DNA of 64,000 nucleotides from Peribacillus frigoritolerans (GCF_004358755.1 NZ_SMZY01000001.1:620001-684000); one strand, 5' to 3'; positions 36,135 to 43,486 are shown, counted from the first letter of the stretch. The notes: generated by a model from the letters alone, not told the origin. Numbers and translations are program-made.

Positions 36135-36691
36135 TCTTTTATCTTTTTCTCTTCATTATCATTGGACAAAGAGTTTCTGAATTATGGATTGCCAGGAGAA
36201 ACGAAGCACACATGAAAAGAATGGGGGGAGAAGAGCATGGCATCAGGCATTATCCGCTGATTGTAGCCGTTCATCTGCTGTTTCTGCTGTCATTCGCACT
36301 AGAGGTCATTCTCTTTAATAAAGAAATTTCTCCCCTGTGGATGATCATCCTCCCGATTATTTTAATCACACAAATCATCAGATATTGGGCGGTTTTCAGC
36401 TTAGGGCCGTTTTGGAATACAAAAATCCTGATCGTCCCGGACATTGAAGTCGTTGCAAAAGGTCCCTACCGCTTTATGAGGCATCCCAATTATTTAGTTG
36501 TTGCGGTCGAAATTCTTTTTCTGCCGATTTTATTTCAAGCATATTTTACCGCGATTCTTTTTACGATTCTAAATGCAGCGATTTTGTCCATCAGAATACC
36601 TGCGGAAGAAAAAGCGCTGATGGAGCATACAAATTATAAGAAGGCATTTCTTGCTAAAAAAAGATTTATACCCGGGAAGGAAGAATCTTGA
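36131..36691 (+). CDS. ypbQ: Isoprenylcysteine-carboxyl-methyltransferase-like membrane protein (BpsB)
   Basis: This 186-residue membrane protein has about 4-5 hydrophobic segments and the ICMT-family C-terminal core GPYRFMRHPNYLVV and EEKALMEHTNYKKAF. In B. subtilis the partner of BcsA methylates the polyketide pyrone hydroxyl. The ATGA overlap with bcsA implies translational coupling and a two-gene pathway. Confidence 0.9.
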   Translation: MIFYLFLFIIIGQRVSELWIARRNEAHMKRMGGEEHGIRHYPLIVAVHLLFLLSFALEVILFNKEISPLWMIILPIILITQIIRYWAVFSLGPFWNTKILIVPDIEVVAKGPYRFMRHPNYLVVAVEILFLPILFQAYFTAILFTILNAAILSIRIPAEEKALMEHTNYKKAFLAKKRFIPGKEES

Positions 36692-36717
36692 GGATTGACT
36701 CGGTTCCGCTTTTCCTG

Positions 36718-36961
36718 GTGTCTAGCTCCACCTCCCAGCTCCTCGGCCAGAATGGCTCCGTCTGTAAAGGCAAAAAGCGCCTTTTCAGCCGGATCCTTAT
36801 CTGTCTGTCGGAGCTAAACGGTCGGTTCCGCTTTTCTTGGTGTCTAGCTCCACCTCCCAGCTCCTCGGCCAGAACGGCTCATCCAGCAAAGGCAAAAAGC
36901 GCCTTCACTGGCTGAGCCTTATCTGTCTGTCGGAGCTAAACGGTCGGTTCCGCTTTTCTTG
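36718..36961 (+). repeat. Tandem pair of the ~120-bp structured repeat (122-bp period)
   Basis: Two near-identical units begin GTGTCTAGCTCCACCTCCCA at 36718 and 36840 and end GGTTCCGCTTTTCTTG. An extra right-end fragment (CGGTTCCGCTTTTCCTG) precedes the first at 36701. In the second unit the pairs are TAGCTCC/GGAGCTA (36845 with 36932), GGCTCA/TGAGCC (36876 with 36913) and AAGGC/GCCTT (36889 with 36901). Confidence 0.85.
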
Positions 36962-36990
36962 TTGAAAATGATTTTCATTCGTGCTACACT
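36962..36990 (+). promoter_or_regulatory. Fur-box promoter
   Basis: TTGAAA (36962-36967), a 17-bp spacer and TACACT (36985-36990) form the promoter. TGAAAATGATTTTCA at 36963-36977 is a perfect 7-1-7 palindrome that matches the Fur consensus TGATAATNATTATCA at 12 of 14 fixed positions and covers the -35. Iron repression is expected. Confidence 0.8.
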
Positions 36991-37031
36991 GATTTTAAGA
37001 ATCATTCTCAGCGAAAAGGTTGTGTGAGACA

Positions 37032-37118
37032 ATGACAATGGTATTATTATTAGGAACCGTCTTAGGCTACAGCTCGTTAATTGGTTACGTACTTAAAAAA
37101 GTAAATACTGTTTCGTAA
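37032..37118 (+). CDS. Fur-regulated 28-residue membrane microprotein (putative)
   Basis: The ORF MTMVLLLGTVLGYSSLIG plus 10 residues ends KKVNTVS. It is one hydrophobic helix with a basic end. The ribosome site (AAAAGG, 12 nt upstream) is weak. It sits alone between a Fur-box promoter and its own terminator. An alternative is that the roughly 150-nt transcript is a Fur-controlled small RNA in the manner of FsrA. No homologue is recognised. Confidence 0.5.
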   Translation: MTMVLLLGTVLGYSSLIGYVLKKVNTVS

Positions 37119-37126
37119 ATACATTC

Positions 37127-37151
37127 GCTGCCTTTTTGGCAGTTTTTTTTA
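37127..37151 (+). terminator. Terminator of the Fur-controlled transcript
   Basis: CTGCC and GGCAG form a stem with a TTTTT loop, followed by eight T. Confidence 0.8.
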
Positions 37152-37343
37152 TGTAGAAATTTCGATCAACTTCTGTAAGCATTATCGAAGTTTCGAGAAA
37201 AAAATAGGCTCCTTCAGCCGGCAGTGCCGTAAAAAAGCTTTGAATCCATGTGTTGCAATGGCTGATGAATAGAGATACCATAACGAGCAATTCTGGGTAC
37301 AGAAAGAAAGCTTTATGATTTGTTTTTAGTGAAATCAAATCAA

Positions 37344-37372
37344 TTGACAAAGAATAAAATATTCGATATTAT
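37344..37372 (+). promoter_or_regulatory. Promoter of azoR
   Basis: TTGACA at 37344-37349, a 17-bp spacer and TATTAT at 37367-37372 form a consensus-like sigma-A promoter. The region 37152-37343 before it holds no supported gene. Confidence 0.8.
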
Positions 37373-37390
37373 TATCTCGAATTGAAGATA
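37373..37390 (+). promoter_or_regulatory. MhqR-type operator
   Basis: TATCTCGAATTGAAGATA matches the B. subtilis MhqR (YkvE) box TATCTCGAATTCGAGATA at 16 of 18 positions. It directly follows the -10, where a repressor would block initiation. MhqR regulates azoreductase and hydroquinone-resistance genes. Confidence 0.7.
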
Positions 37391-37487
37391 TTCAATTTAA
37401 AGATTCATAATATATTGTTTAAATCCCTTATTTTAAAACAATAATAAAATGTCTCTAATTTTAAACAAGGAAAGGTGAAATGACAAA

Positions 37488-38123
37488 ATGGCAAAAGTTT
37501 TATACATCACTGCACACCCGCACGATGATACTGCATCATTCAGTATGGCAGCAGGAAAAGCATTCTTGGATACTTACAAGGAAGTAAATTCAAATGACGA
37601 GGTCGTTCATATCGATCTTTATAAAGAGAACATCCCTCATATCGATGCAGACGTATTCAGCGGCTGGGGAAAACTTCAGACTGGCAAAGGTTTTGAAGAG
37701 TTATCTGCAGAAGAAAAAGCAAAAGTAGGGCGTCTATCTGAGCTGAGCGAACAATTTGTTTCAGCTGACAAATATGTTTTCGTAACTCCTCTTTGGAACT
37801 TCTCATTCCCGCCAGTTATGAAAGCATATCTAGACTCTGTTGCTGTAGCAGGCAAAACGTTTAAATACACTGAACAAGGACCTGTCGGTTTGTTGACAGA
37901 TAAAAAAGCTCTTCACATTCAAGCACGCGGCGGCATCTATTCAACTGGCCCGGCAGCTGAAATGGAAATGGGACATCGTTACCTTGGCATTATGATGAAT
38001 TTCTTCGGAGTTCCTTCATTTGATGGCTTATTCATTGAAGGTCATGCGGCAATGCCTGACAAAGCTCAGGAAATCAAAGAAGATGGAATTTCCCGCGCTA
38101 AAGATTTGGCTCATACGTTTTAA
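37488..38123 (+). CDS. azoR: FMN-dependent NADH-azoreductase (AzoR2-like)
   Basis: This 211-residue flavodoxin-fold oxidoreductase has [12 protein letters not shown] as the FMN-phosphate loop, [17 protein letters not shown], and [15 protein letters not shown]. It reduces quinones and azo compounds by two electrons, avoiding radical formation. The length equals B. subtilis AzoR2 (YvaB). AAAGGTGAAATGACAAA precedes ATG 37488. An MhqR-like operator suggests induction by quinones. Confidence 0.93.
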   Translation: MAKVLYITAHPHDDTASFSMAAGKAFLDTYKEVNSNDEVVHIDLYKENIPHIDADVFSGWGKLQTGKGFEELSAEEKAKVGRLSELSEQFVSADKYVFVTPLWNFSFPPVMKAYLDSVAVAGKTFKYTEQGPVGLLTDKKALHIQARGGIYSTGPAAEMEMGHRYLGIMMNFFGVPSFDGLFIEGHAAMPDKAQEIKEDGISRAKDLAHTF

Positions 38124-38130
38124 TGGATTA

Positions 38131-38160
38131 AGATCTCCTTATTAAGGGGATCTTTTTTGG
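38131..38160 (+). terminator. Terminator of azoR
   Basis: AGATCTCC and GGGGATCT form the stem, followed by TTTTTGG. The hairpin array begins at its end. Confidence 0.75.
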
Positions 38161-38499
38161 TTTTTACAACGTAAAGTGGAATCAACCGCACGCTATGATT
38201 CCACAATTTTGGTTTTTGCACTGAAAAGTGGAATCAACCGCACGCTATGATTCCCCAATTTTGGTTTTTGCACTGAAAAGTGGAATCAACCGCATGCTAT
38301 GATTCCACAATTTTGGTTTTTGCACTGAAAAGTGGAATCAACCGCATGCTATGATTCCACAATTTTGGTTTTTGCACTGAAAAGTGGAATCAACCGCACG
38401 CTATGATTCCACAATTTTGGTTTTTGAACTGAAAAGTAAAATCAACCGCACGCTATGATTCCACAATTTTGGTTTATACAACGTAAAGTGGAATCAACT
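38159..38499 (+). repeat. Tandem array of 52-bp hairpin repeats (6.5 units)
   Basis: Units begin GGTTTTT at 38159, 38211, 38263, 38315, 38367 and 38419, with a partial seventh at 38471. Each full unit carries GGAATCA-N11-TGATTCC, a perfect 7-bp inverted repeat (the sixth has one arm altered to AAAATCA). Loops read ACCGCACGCTA or ACCGCATGCTA. The first and last units have ACAACGT where inner units have GCACTGA or AACTGA. There are no unique spacers, so this is not CRISPR. The rest, 38500-38711, shows no gene. Confidence 0.95.
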
Positions 38500-38711
38500 A
38501 ATTCCCTCTATTCTCCAGAAGAAGTCAAGTTCCTTCCGCTACAGCACTTATGGTTATAACTTCTAGTCTAAAACAACAAGCCTTAAGAAAAGAGCCTTAT
38601 TTTATTATGAATGCCCTATCAGAAAGTTTTTCCATCAAAATCATCCCAGCTGGACTTTTTTATATTAGAATAAAGTAATCGTATAAACAAAAAAGGAGAC
38701 AGGTATCATCT

Positions 38712-39338
38712 ATGAACGGAACATCACACATGGCTATAGGTGCCGGAACAGGATTTATTATCGCCAATGCAACAGGTGCTGACTTTCAGACAACCTTGCT
38801 GTTATCAGGTCTGGGCGGTTTGACAGCATTAATGCCTGACTTTGATATTGACGGTAAATTGAGCAACAAAATTACGTTTTCTCATCAATTTTTCCGCACG
38901 GTCGCACAGATTGTCGGTTTTTTGATGATTATGTACAGCTTTTTTCAAGGAAGAGGCAATGAAATTTGGATAGGAATGGGGGCTGGAACGGGAATTATTG
39001 TCTTCTCAGCGTTTGTCAGGCAAAGGCATATGCTGACGATGACTGGCATCGGCGTTGCATCTGGAGGATTTTCTCTTCAGGAAATCTGGATTATTCTTCT
39101 TGGAGCATTCATTGTTATTGCATCTTTCGTTCCTCATCGAAGCTACACTCACTCACTTGCGGGCCTGGCTTTTTTCGCCGTGATCGCTTATCAATTTGAA
39201 CAGGCAGCCGGAGTTAATCATTCATTTATTGTCAGTACAGCAGGATACGCAAGCCATTTGATTGCTGATATGAAAATTCTCCCGTTTAACAGGAGAGGAG
39301 TTAAATATTTTTTGCCGCTTTCTTCTAAAGAGTTTTAG
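38712..39338 (+). CDS. Membrane-bound metal-dependent hydrolase (YdjM/DUF457 family)
   Basis: This 208-residue protein has several membrane segments and the family motifs MNGTSHMAIGAG at the start (first His), PDFDIDGK, and HRSYTHSLAGL followed by GYASHLIADM. These supply the His/Asp set thought to bind metal. The substrate is unknown. AAGGAGAC lies upstream. A second, larger relative is encoded at 57872-58885. Confidence 0.82.
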   Translation: MNGTSHMAIGAGTGFIIANATGADFQTTLLLSGLGGLTALMPDFDIDGKLSNKITFSHQFFRTVAQIVGFLMIMYSFFQGRGNEIWIGMGAGTGIIVFSAFVRQRHMLTMTGIGVASGGFSLQEIWIILLGAFIVIASFVPHRSYTHSLAGLAFFAVIAYQFEQAAGVNHSFIVSTAGYASHLIADMKILPFNRRGVKYFLPLSSKEF

Positions 39339-39376
39339 AAACAATTGAAGACTTTGTGAATAATAGTGCAAACTAT

Positions 39377-39405
39377 TTGAATACATCAAAAAAGTTCGAT
39401 ACAAT
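39377..39405 (+). promoter_or_regulatory. Promoter of khtTU
   Basis: TTGAAT at 39377-39382, a 17-bp spacer and TACAAT at 39400-39405. The expected start is near 39412. Confidence 0.7.
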
Positions 39406-39421
39406 AATAGTAAGAAAATTG

Positions 39422-39451
39422 GAGACCTTAAAAAAGGCCTCTATTTTTTTG
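39422..39451 (+). terminator. Leader hairpin/terminator between the khtTU promoter and khtT
   Basis: GAGACCTT and AAGGCCTC (one mismatch) form a hairpin followed by TATTTTTTT. It begins about 10 nt after the predicted transcription start. It could end the upstream gene's transcript, attenuate khtTU, or stabilise the 5' end. Confidence 0.5.
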
Positions 39452-39476
39452 CCCAAAATGTGAAGGAGGAATAGGT

Positions 39477-39965
39477 GTGAATTGCAGAGAAAGTGAATTG
39501 CCCGGAATCGGCAGAAAGTTTGAAGTGATCACAAAAACAAATGATAAAATTGTCATCGTGATTCATGATGATGGAAGAAGAGAAATTTATCATTTTGATG
39601 CGGATGATCATGAGGAAAGCATTTCAAATGTTACATTTAATGATGATGAAGCCAGACAAGTTGCAGCCATTTTAGGCGGCATGGTTTACAAGCCAAAAGC
39701 TATGGAGTCCATTGAAATCGCTCTTGATGACCTTGTGATTGAATGGTTCAAAGTCGAGCCTGGTGCTCCTGCTGTGAATAAATCCATTTTAGACATTGAT
39801 ATTAGAAATGAATACGGCGTAACCGTCATTGCAATTATGAAAAAAAATCAGAAAAAAGTATTGAATCCCGGACCAGAAACGGTGATTGAAGCAGGAGATA
39901 CAATAGTTATTTCAGGAGAAAGAAAGGATTTGAAAGCACTGATCAAAAATTTATTATCTTCTTAA
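39477..39965 (+). CDS. khtT: K+/H+ antiporter regulatory subunit KhtT
   Basis: This 162-residue protein has an N-terminal regulatory half (MNCRESELPGIGRKFEVITK) and a C-terminal TrkA-C/RCK_C domain at about residues 75-160 (GDTIVISGERKDLKALI). B. subtilis KhtT binds c-di-AMP and controls KhtU (family knowledge). A GTG start follows AAGGAGGA at 39463-39470. khtU follows after 16 bp. No khtS-like gene precedes it. Confidence 0.92.
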   Translation: MNCRESELPGIGRKFEVITKTNDKIVIVIHDDGRREIYHFDADDHEESISNVTFNDDEARQVAAILGGMVYKPKAMESIEIALDDLVIEWFKVEPGAPAVNKSILDIDIRNEYGVTVIAIMKKNQKKVLNPGPETVIEAGDTIVISGERKDLKALIKNLLSS

Positions 39966-39981
39966 GGGGGAGTATGTATAG

Positions 39982-41211
39982 ATGGATCATTTAGTATTTG
40001 AAGTAGGAACAGCATTAGTTTTAGTAGCAATTGCAGCCCTTTTGGCAGGGAAATTTAAGTTCTCCATTATTCCATTCCTCATTATCCTTGGAATGCTGGT
40101 AGGTCCTCACGCTCCAAAGATTGGAGTCATTGATTTAACCTTCATTGAGAGTGCGGACATCATTGAATTTATGGGACGCATGGGTGTTCTATTTCTCCTT
40201 TTTTACCTCGGACTCGAGTTTTCTATTGGAAAATTGATCAAATCAGGAAAGTCCATTGTGATGGGCGGCTCAATCTATATCTTAATAAACTTTTCTGTAG
40301 GGTTGCTGTTTGCCTACCTTGCGGGATTCCCACTGCTTGAAATCTTGATAATTGCAGGCATCATCACCATTTCCTCCAGTGCCATAGTTGCAAAAGTATT
40401 GGTTGATTTAAGAAGAACAGGTAATACTGAGACCGAACTCATTTTAGGAATTATCATGTTCGAGGATATCTTTTTAGCTGTTTATTTATCTGTTGTATCA
40501 GGCCTCGTTCTAGGAGATGCAACGTCAATTGGCGGAGCTTTAACCTCCATTCTAATAGCCCTCGGGTACATGCTTTTATTTTTCATTGTTGCCCGGAAAG
40601 CAACTCCAATCCTAAACAAATTATTAAATATTTCTTCAGATGAAATCTTTATCATCGTTGTATTTGCATCCCTGTTCTTTATTGCAGGTTTTTCAGAAAC
40701 AATCCATGTTGCTGAAGCAATTGGTGCACTTTTACTAGGTCTGGTGTTTTCAGAAACAGAACACAGCGACCGCATTGAACATTTAGTTGTTCCATTTCGC
40801 GATTTCTTTGGAGCCCTCTTTTTCTTCAGCTTCGGATTAAGCATTGATCCATTTTCACTTGGAGGCGCTGTATGGCTTGCTCTGGGTGCAGTTGTGCTGA
40901 CGATTACCGGTAATATCATCGCGGGTATGATTGCAGGCAGAAGAGCCGGGTTATCTCATAAAGGTTCACTAAACATCGGACTGACCATCGTCTCACGGGG
41001 AGAGTTTTCAATAATCATGGCTAACTTAGGTATAGCTGGCGGTCTGATGCCGATTCTAAAACCATTCTCAGCTCTCTATGTGCTCATTTTAGCGATCCTT
41101 GGCCCATTATTAACGAAAGAGTCAAAAGCCATCTATCATTTCCTGAATAAAATCTTCAAATGGAAAGTAACGAAAAAATCAGAGCCTAAAATAAGACAGC
41201 AGGAAAATTAG
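39982..41211 (+). CDS. khtU: CPA2-family K+/H+ antiporter KhtU
   Basis: This 409-residue integral membrane protein has about 12-13 segments typical of CPA2 antiporters. MGRMGVLFLLFYLGLEF, ISSSAIVAKVL, the DIFLAVYLS region, and a late SRGEFSIIMANLGI are visible. It exports K+ in exchange for protons, with KhtT as cytoplasmic gate. GGGGGAG lies upstream, and a terminator closes the operon. Confidence 0.94.
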   Translation: MDHLVFEVGTALVLVAIAALLAGKFKFSIIPFLIILGMLVGPHAPKIGVIDLTFIESADIIEFMGRMGVLFLLFYLGLEFSIGKLIKSGKSIVMGGSIYILINFSVGLLFAYLAGFPLLEILIIAGIITISSSAIVAKVLVDLRRTGNTETELILGIIMFEDIFLAVYLSVVSGLVLGDATSIGGALTSILIALGYMLLFFIVARKATPILNKLLNISSDEIFIIVVFASLFFIAGFSETIHVAEAIGALLLGLVFSETEHSDRIEHLVVPFRDFFGALFFFSFGLSIDPFSLGGAVWLALGAVVLTITGNIIAGMIAGRRAGLSHKGSLNIGLTIVSRGEFSIIMANLGIAGGLMPILKPFSALYVLILAILGPLLTKESKAIYHFLNKIFKWKVTKKSEPKIRQQEN

Positions 41212-41217
41212 TAAACC

Positions 41218-41251
41218 AAAAAACGTTCTATTCATAGAGCGTTTTTTTTAT
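41218..41251 (+). terminator. Terminator of khtTU
   Basis: AAAACGTTCTAT and ATAGAGCGTTTT form the stem, followed by TTTTAT. Confidence 0.8.
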
Positions 41252-41268
41252 ATTTCAAATACAGTAAA

Positions 41269-41277
41269 TGGTATAAT
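41269..41277 (+). promoter_or_regulatory. Extended -10 promoter before a truncated ORF
   Basis: TGGTATAAT is an extended -10 (TGnTATAAT), 36 bp before the start of the 21-codon ORF. Confidence 0.45.
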
Positions 41278-41313
41278 TTATGAAGATTCAAACGTTATAT
41301 AGGAGGAAGAGCA

Positions 41314-41379
41314 ATGGATTCTGTCATCGATTATTATACAGGTTTTGCTGAAAGAGAATGGACCAGTCCTTACTGCTAG
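41314..41379 (+). pseudogene. Truncated gene start (methyltransferase-like N-terminus?)
   Basis: AGGAGGAAGAGCA leads into ATG 41314. The product, MDSVIDYYTGFAEREW plus 5 residues, stops at TAG 41377. The YYTGFAEREW pattern resembles the N-terminus of SAM-dependent methyltransferases. A good promoter and ribosome site ahead of so short an ORF suggest the rest was deleted. Its TAG and the minus-strand gene's TAG share one CTAG. Confidence 0.4.
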
Positions 41380-42080
41380 GAAGCAAAAGCGGTCAGTAAG
41401 AACGCAATCCCGTTAAATAGCCCATGAATAATCATTGCGGGTATCACAGAATTCGTTTTTTCATAGGTCCATGCAAAGATCACTCCTGATAAAAAATTGA
41501 CCGGGAGCGTGTTGTAAGTTGGGATATGCGCCAGTGTAAAAAGAAAGCTGCTGATCATTATGCCTGGGAAAATACCCAATCTGTTTCTCACAAAGCGATA
41601 TATGAAGCCGCGGTAAAAAAGTTCTTCATAGATTGGAGAGACCACACTTGCCGACAGCAGGCCAATCAGCAATGTGAGCGGAGAAATGCTTTGCTGTATA
41701 CTTTCTGTTTTTGCATTTTCATAGGTTCCTCCCATCAAAGCCATGAAAATCATAATTAGAGTACTGGAAACGATCAGCGCTAAAGTCCACAGAAGAATTT
41801 GTTTCCAGTATCCTCTTTCAAAAGAAACAAGGCCAATCTCTTTAAAAGAAAGAGCATGAGGTTTTATGGAAATAAAGTACAGACTTAAGGTAAATAAAAT
41901 AGACATGAAAAATCCAATTAACGTACCTGAATAGAAAGTATCCTTAAAAAAGGCTTCAAATAGATTGTATAGATACGTTTCAATGAGCAAAGGAACAGCA
42001 GCGAAAGCAATGAACAGTAATATGAAGAAGTCTTTCATTTCCCAAGAATCCCGCTGTTTGATAAAAGAAATATTTAGCAT
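41376..42080 (-). CDS. CPBP-family intramembrane protease
   Basis: This 234-residue membrane protein has about 7 hydrophobic segments. The three CPBP (CAAX-protease/Abi) motifs are present: EELFYRGFIYR (EExxxR), FTLAHIP and HGLFNGIAF. Family members process prenylated proteins, bacteriocin-type peptides or anti-sigma factors; the target here is unknown. GGGGGAT lies 6 nt before the ATG on the minus strand. It diverges from a MerR regulator, with a palindrome between them. Confidence 0.88.
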   Translation of the reverse strand: MLNISFIKQRDSWEMKDFFILLFIAFAAVPLLIETYLYNLFEAFFKDTFYSGTLIGFFMSILFTLSLYFISIKPHALSFKEIGLVSFERGYWKQILLWTLALIVSSTLIMIFMALMGGTYENAKTESIQQSISPLTLLIGLLSASVVSPIYEELFYRGFIYRFVRNRLGIFPGIMISSFLFTLAHIPTYNTLPVNFLSGVIFAWTYEKTNSVIPAMIIHGLFNGIAFLLTAFAS

Positions 42081-42120
42081 GTAAATCCCCCATTTCTAAT
42101 GTTAACTTGATTTTAAAAGA

Positions 42121-42133
42121 TGACGCTGCGTCA
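42121..42133 (+). promoter_or_regulatory. Palindromic operator between the CPBP and MerR genes
   Basis: TGACGCTGCGTCA is a perfect 6-1-6 palindrome in the 87-bp divergent region. It is of the ACG-N-CGT style often bound by MerR-family regulators. Confidence 0.5.
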
Positions 42134-42167
42134 CCTGCAAGTACTTTTTTTAAAAGGAGGCATGAAA

Positions 42168-42893
42168 GTGAAATCCTTTACAACAGGTCAGCTTTCCAAG
42201 ATGCTGAATATCAGTGTCCGCACCCTGAGGTACTACGATCAAATCGGCTTGATCGAGCCGAGCATAAAGGATCAGAACGGACGGAGGCTGTATACAGAAG
42301 CAGATCTATTGCTTCTAGAAAAAGCAGTACTCTTGAAATCTTTAGCGCTGCCGCTGGATCAAATCAAAATCCTGCTGAAAGAGCTGAATACAGTTGCAAT
42401 TGTATTAAAACATAAACACCATTTAGAAGCACAGCTTGAAGAACTATCAGCTCAGCTGAAAAAAACAACTGGATTGCTCACAATCAATGAGGTGGACGAC
42501 GGCCTCAGCTGGGAGCGTGTTCTGCCGCTTGCCAGGAGCGCACATGAACAGACTTTTCACTGGAAAGACTCTTTCAATGATGAGGAAATAGAAGCGATGT
42601 CTTTGCTGCCTAAAGCTGAGCAGGAGGACTACATAACGAAACAATGGATTTCCATCCTAAAGAGGGCCCGGCTTCTTCTGCAGAAAGAAATCAGCCCGGA
42701 TTCTGAAGAGGGTCAACTGCTGGCACAAGATATGATAAGGCTGTCAGATTTAACGTTTCGCGGAGACGCTGAACTTATGGAGAAATTTTGGGATGTGAGA
42801 AAGCAAGATCCTGATGGGAAGACCGGTTTATATCCAGTCGAAGAAGAAGTCCTCCATTATATAGATGCACTTTTAGAAAATGAAAAAAGGTGA
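42168..42893 (+). CDS. MerR-family regulator, TipA-like
   Basis: This 241-residue protein has an N-terminal MerR winged helix (FTTGQLSKMLNISVRTLRYYDQIGLIEPS), a coiled-coil dimer helix and a C-terminal domain like the TipAS drug-sensing module (LPKAEQEDYITKQWISIL...FRGDAELMEKF). GTG 42168 is preferred over ATG 42162 because AAAGGAGG at 42153-42160 is too close to the ATG. It may sense a small lipophilic ligand and act on its own promoter and the divergent CPBP gene. Confidence 0.88.
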   Translation: MKSFTTGQLSKMLNISVRTLRYYDQIGLIEPSIKDQNGRRLYTEADLLLLEKAVLLKSLALPLDQIKILLKELNTVAIVLKHKHHLEAQLEELSAQLKKTTGLLTINEVDDGLSWERVLPLARSAHEQTFHWKDSFNDEEIEAMSLLPKAEQEDYITKQWISILKRARLLLQKEISPDSEEGQLLAQDMIRLSDLTFRGDAELMEKFWDVRKQDPDGKTGLYPVEEEVLHYIDALLENEKR

Positions 42894-42913
42894 CATTAGT
42901 CACCTTTTGTTAC
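42887..42913 (+). terminator. Bidirectional terminator after the MerR gene
   Basis: AAAAGGTGAC and GTCACCTTTT form a 10-bp stem flanked by A and T on the two sides. It serves the convergent Spo0M-like gene as well. Confidence 0.75.
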
Positions 42914-42917
42914 TGAT

Positions 42918-43310
42918 TTAGTCAGGCTGAATAATAATTTCATCATGATCGACACTGCTGATGCCGTCTGTAAAAATCAGCCGTGTGATAAATTTGTAGG
43001 ATACTTGGTGGTCAGATGGCTGAAGGGATGATGGAAGCTTAAAAGAGAAGCCCATCACTTTCTTTTCCTGAGCCGTAATCACAGCTGATGAGTAAATGGT
43101 GTTCGTATGAATCACTCTTTCCCGATCATCATCTGAAGAAGTCAGCACCAGATCTGATTCAACGCGTTTTAATCGCTGTTCAACAACGCCGCCGTTGATG
43201 ATATATTCACCTTTGATCATATCGCCGCTGCTGTATGTATCACTCTTTAAAACAAGATCAATTTTTGCCGAGCCTACTCCAAATTTGCATAATACCTTAC
43301 TAAACAACAA
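42918..43310 (-). CDS. Short Spo0M-like (arrestin-fold) protein
   Basis: About 130 residues match the N-terminal domain of Spo0M: FSKVLCKFGVGSAKIDLVL, then GDMIKGEYIINGGVVEQRL. The usual family length is about 250 residues with two beta-sandwich domains; only the first is encoded here. TTG 43310 is chosen because AAAGGTGGG lies 8-9 nt away; GTG 43322 is the alternative. Spo0M influences sporulation control in B. subtilis. No second domain is found downstream. Confidence 0.75.
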   Translation of the reverse strand: MLFSKVLCKFGVGSAKIDLVLKSDTYSSGDMIKGEYIINGGVVEQRLKRVESDLVLTSSDDDRERVIHTNTIYSSAVITAQEKKVMGFSFKLPSSLQPSDHQVSYKFITRLIFTDGISSVDHDEIIIQPD

Positions 43311-43486
43311 GAAAATGCCCACCTTTCAGCTAGTGAAAAAACCATTTATAATTAATTATTATACGAGTCATGTAATTAAAAAGTTTCAGGATTCAGAAGA
43401 ACCATTCATACATTCTATAATATGATGGGAAAAAGGCAAAAAATCAAGTAAAATAGCAATATACGCTAGACAAAGGGGTTTAGGCA

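Noticed and set aside
37093-37350. Minus-strand open frame of 85 codons upstream of azoR
   Set aside because: It runs through the Fur-controlled ORF and its terminator and has no ribosome site or recognisable product.
38159-38499. Possible CRISPR array
   Set aside because: The whole 52-bp period is repeated, with no unique spacers between constant repeats, and no cas genes are present.
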